Shown here piece by piece: positions 6,633 through 9,840 of a DNA stretch of 9,840 nucleotides. Under the pieces are notes generated by a model. That model did not search any database. It had not been told where the DNA came from and saw nothing but the letters and a program-made list of their open reading frames with translations. The translations under genes were made by a program, and so were the position numbers. The stretch is taken from NCBI GenBank assembly GCA_964493945.1, contig CAZBQG010000166.1, positions 1 through 9,840 of the forward strand, in the 5' to 3' direction. Each line of letters opens with the position of its first letter. Within the stretch, counting starts at the first letter, position 1. The stretch is from CAZBQG01 sp964493945. GTDB taxonomy: Bacteria > Pseudomonadota > Alphaproteobacteria > Rhodospirillales > UBA2165.

Positions 6633-7604
6633 TTAGCTCCAGCGGGCGAAACCCATGGCACAGCCGGTACCCGCCAGATTGCGGTAGCAAGGTACATAGC
6701 GGGTATCGGTCATGTCCAGATGTTCGAGCGCGCCAGCGGCGGCTAGCCAGAGCAGGTTTTCAGAGGTTCCCGCCTGCATGCGCTCTTTGGGCAGGTTGAA
6801 GATGGTCTCCGTATCGCGCTCCTTCATGGCCTTGAGCTGCCTGGCATCCAGCTCTTCATCGAGAACGAAATGGCTGAGCCCGCCGGAGGCCATGATGGCG
6901 ACGCGCTCCTTGCCCGGCCAGTCCTGGATGGCCCGGCCGACGGCGCGCCCGATCTCGTAGGCCCGTTTCGGGCTGGGCTGGTTGGGCGGGAAAAAGGTGT
7001 TGACCCAGAAGGGCACCGTGGGGATGTGGTTGCCATCCAGGATTTGGCGATGAACCATGGCGAAGGGATGGCTCATGCCTTTGCCTTCGGGGAGGCGGGA
7101 GGCATGGCTGACATTGATGTCGGCATCGTTCAGGTGCTCGATCAGGTGACGCGCGAGGGGCGCATGGCCTTGAATGGTGCGGGGCTCGGGCCAGGAATAG
7201 CCGGGCAGGGAGCTGAGCCGGTCAGCGGCACGGATGATCTGGAAGCTTTCGCCCCAATATACGCACATGAAGGGGATTTGCTCGTCGAGGAACAGCTCCT
7301 TCTGGTCGTCGCCGAAGATGACCAGCAGGTCAGGCGCCGCATCCGCGATGACCTCGCCCAGCCAGGCCAGATTGGCCAGGTTTTCGGCGTGACGGGCCTC
7401 GAATTTCTCGGGCGTGATTTCCTTCTCCAGACCCGGCGGTGCCATTTCCAATAACTCCTCGTAACTTACCCTCGCACCGTCCCTGGCTGAATGGAGCTCG
7501 AAGCCACCTTCTTGGTAGCGTTCGTTTCCTTCTAGCCATTTTTCGACGGGAGTGCTGATTTGCGGTGAGTGCGAGGTGCCGATACCCAATATGATCTCCG
7601 CCAT
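6633..7604 (-). CDS. LigB-type class III extradiol ring-cleavage dioxygenase
   Basis: A 323-residue protein of the LigB superfamily (Fe(II)-dependent extradiol dioxygenases that open catechol-type rings). The start MAEIILGIGTSHSPQ places His12 at the first metal-ligand position of LigB. SGGLSH (240-245) matches the TGGMSH catalytic His segment, and TSENLLWL (280-287) supplies the Glu ligand (Glu282). The C-terminus, ending GTGCAMGFARW, is LigB-like. Where LigB has NDH with its second His ligand, this protein reads GDDQ (98-101), and where LigB has VDHG it reads GMSHPF (176-181). No LigA small-subunit domain is fused or adjacent. It is the first gene of the cluster, with AAGGGA upstream of the ATG. 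The substrate cannot be told from sequence. Confidence 0.85.
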   Translation of the reverse strand: MAEIILGIGTSHSPQISTPVEKWLEGNERYQEGGFELHSARDGARVSYEELLEMAPPGLEKEITPEKFEARHAENLANLAWLGEVIADAAPDLLVIFGDDQKELFLDEQIPFMCVYWGESFQIIRAADRLSSLPGYSWPEPRTIQGHAPLARHLIEHLNDADINVSHASRLPEGKGMSHPFAMVHRQILDGNHIPTVPFWVNTFFPPNQPSPKRAYEIGRAVGRAIQDWPGKERVAIMASGGLSHFVLDEELDARQLKAMKERDTETIFNLPKERMQAGTSENLLWLAAAGALEHLDMTDTRYVPCYRNLAGTGCAMGFARWS

Positions 7605-7677
7605 TTTTCATTTCCCTTGTTGTATTTCCCGGAGCCTCTGATTAAGAATCCTAAACCTTATTTCAAACTATTACCTT
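7605..7677. promoter_or_regulatory. Divergent intergenic region (probable promoters)
   Basis: This AT-rich 73-bp spacer separates the minus-strand cluster from the plus-strand deiodinase-like gene and should hold the cluster's promoter. On the minus strand a TTGAAA (plus coordinates 7661-7666) could be a -35, but no convincing -10 follows. GATT-AAG-AATC at 7640-7650 is a short palindrome, and ACCTTAT occurs at 7655-7661 and again at 7673-7679. No regulator gene is adjacent in this window. Confidence 0.35.
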
Positions 7678-8401
7678 ATGATTGTCCCGTCGAATAGGAA
7701 AAAGGAGACGCCAAAGGCTGCTAAATTTGGCAAGGAATTCCTGAGCGCTGGCAATTCCGGCGCTCCGGATACCGAAAAAGTGCTGAGCGAATATCAGAGC
7801 AAATGGAACATCACGCCAGAGCAATATAAGGATCGGGTCGCCATGCAACTGGCCACCGAGGAGAAGGTGGCCAAGCTGGGCCAGCCGGCACCGGATTTCC
7901 AGGCCGAGATGCTATCGGCCAAGGTGCCAGGACGGGCGAAATGTTTTGCTTGTCGGAGGCGCGGGGGCAGGCAATCGCGCTCACCTTTGGTTCTTACACC
8001 TGAACCCCATATCGGTCCCAGGCCGTGCGCCTGGACGAGATCTACCGGGAACTAAAGGACCGCATGCGCTTCCTCACCGTCTATGTGCGCGAGGCCCATC
8101 CGGCCGATGGATGGGTGTCCCAGAACAATGTGGATGCCGGCATTTGCTTCAACCTGCCAAGGACCCCCGACGACCGCGTGGCCATTGCCCGGGAATTGAT
8201 CGAGAAGATGGATTTCACCATCCCGCTGGCCCTCGACGATATGGAAAACGGCGCCGCCCAGCTTTACGGAGCCCTGCCAACCGGCTGGTGGTCGTGGATG
8301 GAGAGGGCATCATTGGCTATCCCGGTGCCGTTGGGCCCCACGGCTTCGACCCCGAGGCATGGCGCGCCGCCATTCTGGAACAGATCGGCAGCGGATCATG
8401 A
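7678..8401 (+). pseudogene. Deiodinase-like thioredoxin-fold protein, frameshifted, with in-frame TGA at the active site
   Basis: Three consecutive frames must be joined to recover one protein. The first runs 7678 to about 7923 (82 codons, ending GQPAPDFQAEMLSAK). The second runs about 7926-8278 and carries TGEMFCLSEARGQAIALTFG, SYT, the TGA at 8001-8003, then TPYRSQAVRLDEIY and YVREAHPADGW. The third runs 8279-8401 (NRLVVVDGEGIIGY to the TGA stop). Each junction is explained by one missing base, in a G run near 7923 and an A run near 8279. The whole matches bacterial homologues of iodothyronine deiodinase/AhpC-TSA proteins, which carry Cys or Sec at the TGA position (residue about 109 after correction). 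Other genes here are clean, so real decay is likelier than sequencing error, but an error cannot be excluded. The 7678 start has no clear Shine-Dalgarno. Confidence 0.75.
8004..8042 (+). promoter_or_regulatory. Candidate bacterial SECIS-like hairpin after the in-frame TGA
   Basis: CCAGGC (8018-8023) pairs perfectly with GCCTGG (8029-8034) around the 5-nt loop CGTGC. G8015-T8016 can pair with A8035-C8036 with C8017 bulged, and ATC (8011-8013) can pair with GAT (8039-8041). The apical loop starts 20 nt after the TGA and has G at its second position, followed by U. General rules for bacterial SECIS elements ask for a stem-loop at about this distance with a G in the first loop positions. The structure lies inside coding sequence, as expected for bacteria. 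Chance pairing in GC-rich DNA remains possible. Confidence 0.35.
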
Positions 8402-8556
8402 GATCAGTTAGCGGACCGAAACCGGCTGGAAGGGGCCGCCGTCCAATCCATCCATACGGGCCAACCCGCATGTGATCTGGGTACGGCGGCGCTGATCGCC
8501 ATCTTGTGCGAAAACGGCGCATATCTTCCCCAAAAAAAGCCTGAGCAAATCCATGA

Positions 8557-8568
8557 CCCGTTGACGGG
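8557..8568. repeat. Short palindrome upstream of the GGDEF gene
   Basis: CCCGT-TG-ACGGG is a 5-bp inverted repeat with a 2-nt centre, about 65 bp before the diguanylate cyclase start. It may be an operator half-site pair. The spacer 8402-8633 otherwise shows nothing recognisable apart from the -10 box. Confidence 0.2.
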
Positions 8569-8617
8569 AATATGAATTCAAATCTCCCTGAAGGCTGGTT
8601 CCGCCCGGCGCTTCACC

Positions 8618-8623
8618 TATAAT
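8618..8623 (+). promoter_or_regulatory. Consensus TATAAT -10 box directly before the GGDEF gene
   Basis: A perfect TATAAT ends 10 nt before the ATG at 8634, which would put transcription start within a few bases of the start codon and give an almost leaderless mRNA. No good -35 lies 16-18 nt upstream, and there is no Shine-Dalgarno before the ATG, which fits leaderless translation. It could also be coincidental. Confidence 0.35.
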
Positions 8624-8633
8624 CCCAATCGCT

Positions 8634-9347
8634 ATGTTGAGTAAAAAAATAACAGCGGTTTTGGTTATGGCCTTGACCCTATCCTTTGGCGGTGCCGCCC
8701 GAGCCGGCTTCGGCGAAGAAATCCACCAGCATTGGGGATGGGCCTTAAGCTTGGCCATCGCCTTGACCCTTGCAATCGCCGCCATGTTTGTCGCGCATCA
8801 GGGCACCCGAAAAAGACGGGAGTTGGAAGACAGGATAAGGCATATGGCCAGCCACGATACGCTGACCAATTTCCCCAACTGCGCGTTGCTCATGGACCGG
8901 CTGAAGCAAGTGCTGGCAAAGGCAAACCGTGAAGGGGCGAAGATCGCGGTCTTGTTTCTTGATCTGGATGATCTGACGCCGGTCAATAACACGATGGGCC
9001 AATTGGCCGGTGATCTTGTGATCAAGGAAATGGCAGAAAGGATGCTGTCTTGTTTGCGTAAAACTGATACAGTGGCCAGGTTTGGCGGTGACGAGTTTGC
9101 CATCATATTAACCGACATAAAAAATCCGGATGACGTGGATGACATGGCGGAAAACCTGAACAAGGTACTGGCCATGCCGGTCGACCTTGACGGCAAAGAA
9201 GCCTGCCTCGGTGCCAGCATCGGGATTTCCCTCTATCCCGAACATGGCCGGACGGCCGATCTGTTGTTGTCCCTGGCCGATGAAGCCATGCATGTGGCAA
9301 AAAAGGAAGGCAAGAAGAATCACCGCTATTCCAGGCCACCCAAATGA
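8634..9347 (+). CDS. Membrane-anchored diguanylate cyclase (GGDEF)
   Basis: A 237-residue protein predicted to make cyclic di-GMP from two GTP. Residues 1-24 resemble a signal sequence ending in ARA, and a transmembrane helix follows at about 35-55 (WALSLAIALTLAIAAMFV). The GGDEF domain occupies about 70-232 and would lie in the cytoplasm. The signature GGDEF (151-155) is intact, the metal-site Asp is present in FLDLDD (108-113), and guanine contacts Asn118 and Asp127 are kept. RKTD (142-145), five residues before GGDEF, is an intact inhibitory I-site, so product feedback is expected. Departures: LTNFPNC instead of LTGLPNR, and DLTPVNN instead of DxFKxxND. No sensor domain is present. The isomerase pseudogene starts 13 nt after its stop, so the two were probably co-transcribed. 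Confidence 0.92.
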   Translation: MLSKKITAVLVMALTLSFGGAARAGFGEEIHQHWGWALSLAIALTLAIAAMFVAHQGTRKRRELEDRIRHMASHDTLTNFPNCALLMDRLKQVLAKANREGAKIAVLFLDLDDLTPVNNTMGQLAGDLVIKEMAERMLSCLRKTDTVARFGGDEFAIILTDIKNPDDVDDMAENLNKVLAMPVDLDGKEACLGASIGISLYPEHGRTADLLLSLADEAMHVAKKEGKKNHRYSRPPK

Positions 9348-9360
9348 AGGTTCATGGGTC

Positions 9361-9786
9361 ATGTCCGGCGTCATAGATTTTTATTTTGATTTCATCAGCC
9401 CCTACAGCTATCTGGCCCATTGCTGATTGCCGGGTATGGCGGCGGGTTACGGGTACCAGATCGCCTATCACGTGGTCGATCTGACGGTCATTAAGCTCGG
9501 CGGTGGAAATTCGGGGCCGACGACACGCGAGATGCCTCTTAAATACGCCTATTCGGGCACCGACATGCAGCGCTGGGCAAAGCGCTACGGGGTGGTGATC
9601 AAGCGGCCATCCAGCTATGGCGATGGGCCGGACCGTCTCAATAAAGGCGCCTTCATGGCCGAGGATTTGGGCGCGGTTGGTCCCTATGTCACCGGTGTCT
9701 GACGCCGCCTTTGGGGCGAGGGCGGGGATATGGGTGATCCGGCCCTGTTGGACGGCGCCGCGGAGTAACTTGGCTGGGCGGGGCGG
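9361..9786 (+). pseudogene. 2-hydroxychromene-2-carboxylate isomerase-like pseudogene (DsbA-family fold)
   Basis: The frame starting at ATG 9361 (AAGG 10 nt upstream) encodes IDFYFDFISPYSYLAHC, the N-terminus of the HCCA isomerase/DsbA-like family, with the catalytic Ser in SPYSYLA. The same frame continues through LPGMAAGYGY, MPLKYAYSGTDMQRWAKRYG and RRLWGEGGDMGDPALLDGAAE, all typical of the family. It is interrupted by TGA at 9424-9426 (expected Arg; CGA to TGA), TGA at 9700-9702 (expected Trp; TGG to TGA) and TAA at 9766-9768 (expected Glu; GAA to TAA). After LGWAG near 9783 resemblance to the family is lost, so the last 50 or so residues are missing. Several independent nonsense changes without frameshifts indicate a decayed gene. 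Intact relatives use glutathione to isomerise an aromatic-degradation intermediate. Confidence 0.82.
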
Positions 9787-9809
9787 AATAATACCAATCT
9801 GCAAAAAGT

Positions 9810-9836
9810 TTGACACATTAACGTTCTGTTAGGCTG
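9810..9836 (+). promoter_or_regulatory. Possible promoter at the right edge
   Basis: TTGACA at 9810-9815 is a perfect -35 hexamer, but the best -10 (TAGGCT, 9831-9836) is 15 nt away and poor. It lies in sequence that no longer resembles the isomerase gene. Any gene it serves would be outside the window. Confidence 0.2.
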
Positions 9837-9840
9837 GTCG

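Noticed and set aside
5807..6799. Plus-strand open frame (330 codons) across the OCD-family gene
   Set aside because: It is the complement-strand shadow of a gene with clear family motifs; its composition is His/Ala-rich and unlike a real protein.
8408..8785. Minus-strand open frame over the spacer and GGDEF start
   Set aside because: It overlaps the N-terminus of a clear diguanylate cyclase, has no ribosome binding site I can see, and encodes nothing recognisable.
8001..9702. TGA as a reassigned sense codon (Trp, or a genome-wide recoding)
   Set aside because: TGA is the natural stop of the OCD-family, binding-fold and diguanylate cyclase genes here. The three internal TGAs fall at positions expecting Cys/Sec, Arg and Trp, so no single reassignment fits, and the isomerase also carries an internal TAA.

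Overview
The window looks like a chromosomal segment of an alphaproteobacterium, possibly uncultured. The main evidence is a DUF4167 protein (a family largely restricted to Alphaproteobacteria) directly upstream of clpB, a pairing common in that class. GC is moderately high in genes and lower in the spacers. No rRNA, tRNA, CRISPR array or complete mobile element was seen.

Layout. 1-381: no recognisable gene. 382-858 (+): DUF4167 protein. 859-985: spacer with a nested palindrome, a heat-shock-like promoter candidate and a six-codon leader ORF with a strong ribosome binding site. 986-3577 (+): intact ClpB disaggregase. 7604-3574 (-): a compact four-gene cluster read toward clpB, consisting of a LigB-type extradiol dioxygenase, an ornithine cyclodeaminase/mu-crystallin-family protein, a type I periplasmic-binding-fold protein without a signal peptide, and a LigJ/ACMSD-like amidohydrolase. 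Spacings are 22 nt, 2 nt and a 4-nt ATGA overlap, so it is almost certainly one operon. Its last gene meets clpB tail to tail, and both stop codons lie within one CTAG.

7678-8401 (+): a broken deiodinase-like thioredoxin-fold gene. It has two apparent single-base losses and an in-frame TGA exactly where deiodinases carry selenocysteine, followed by a hairpin that fits the general rules for a bacterial SECIS element. 8634-9347 (+): a membrane-anchored diguanylate cyclase with intact GGDEF and I-site. 9361 to about 9786 (+): a 2-hydroxychromene-2-carboxylate isomerase-like pseudogene with three in-frame stops, after which homology ends abruptly.

How the genes fit together. The minus-strand cluster looks like part of a catabolic route for an aromatic, possibly nitrogen-containing, compound: ring cleavage, a nicotinamide-dependent step on an imine or amino acid, a hydratase or decarboxylase step, and a ligand-binding protein that may act in the cytoplasm. 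No transporter, regulator, LigA-type small subunit or other lower-pathway enzyme is visible, so the substrate is unknown. The isomerase relic hints at further aromatic metabolism that has decayed. The two most noteworthy points are the possible selenocysteine codon in the deiodinase-like gene and the unusual composition of the four-gene cluster.
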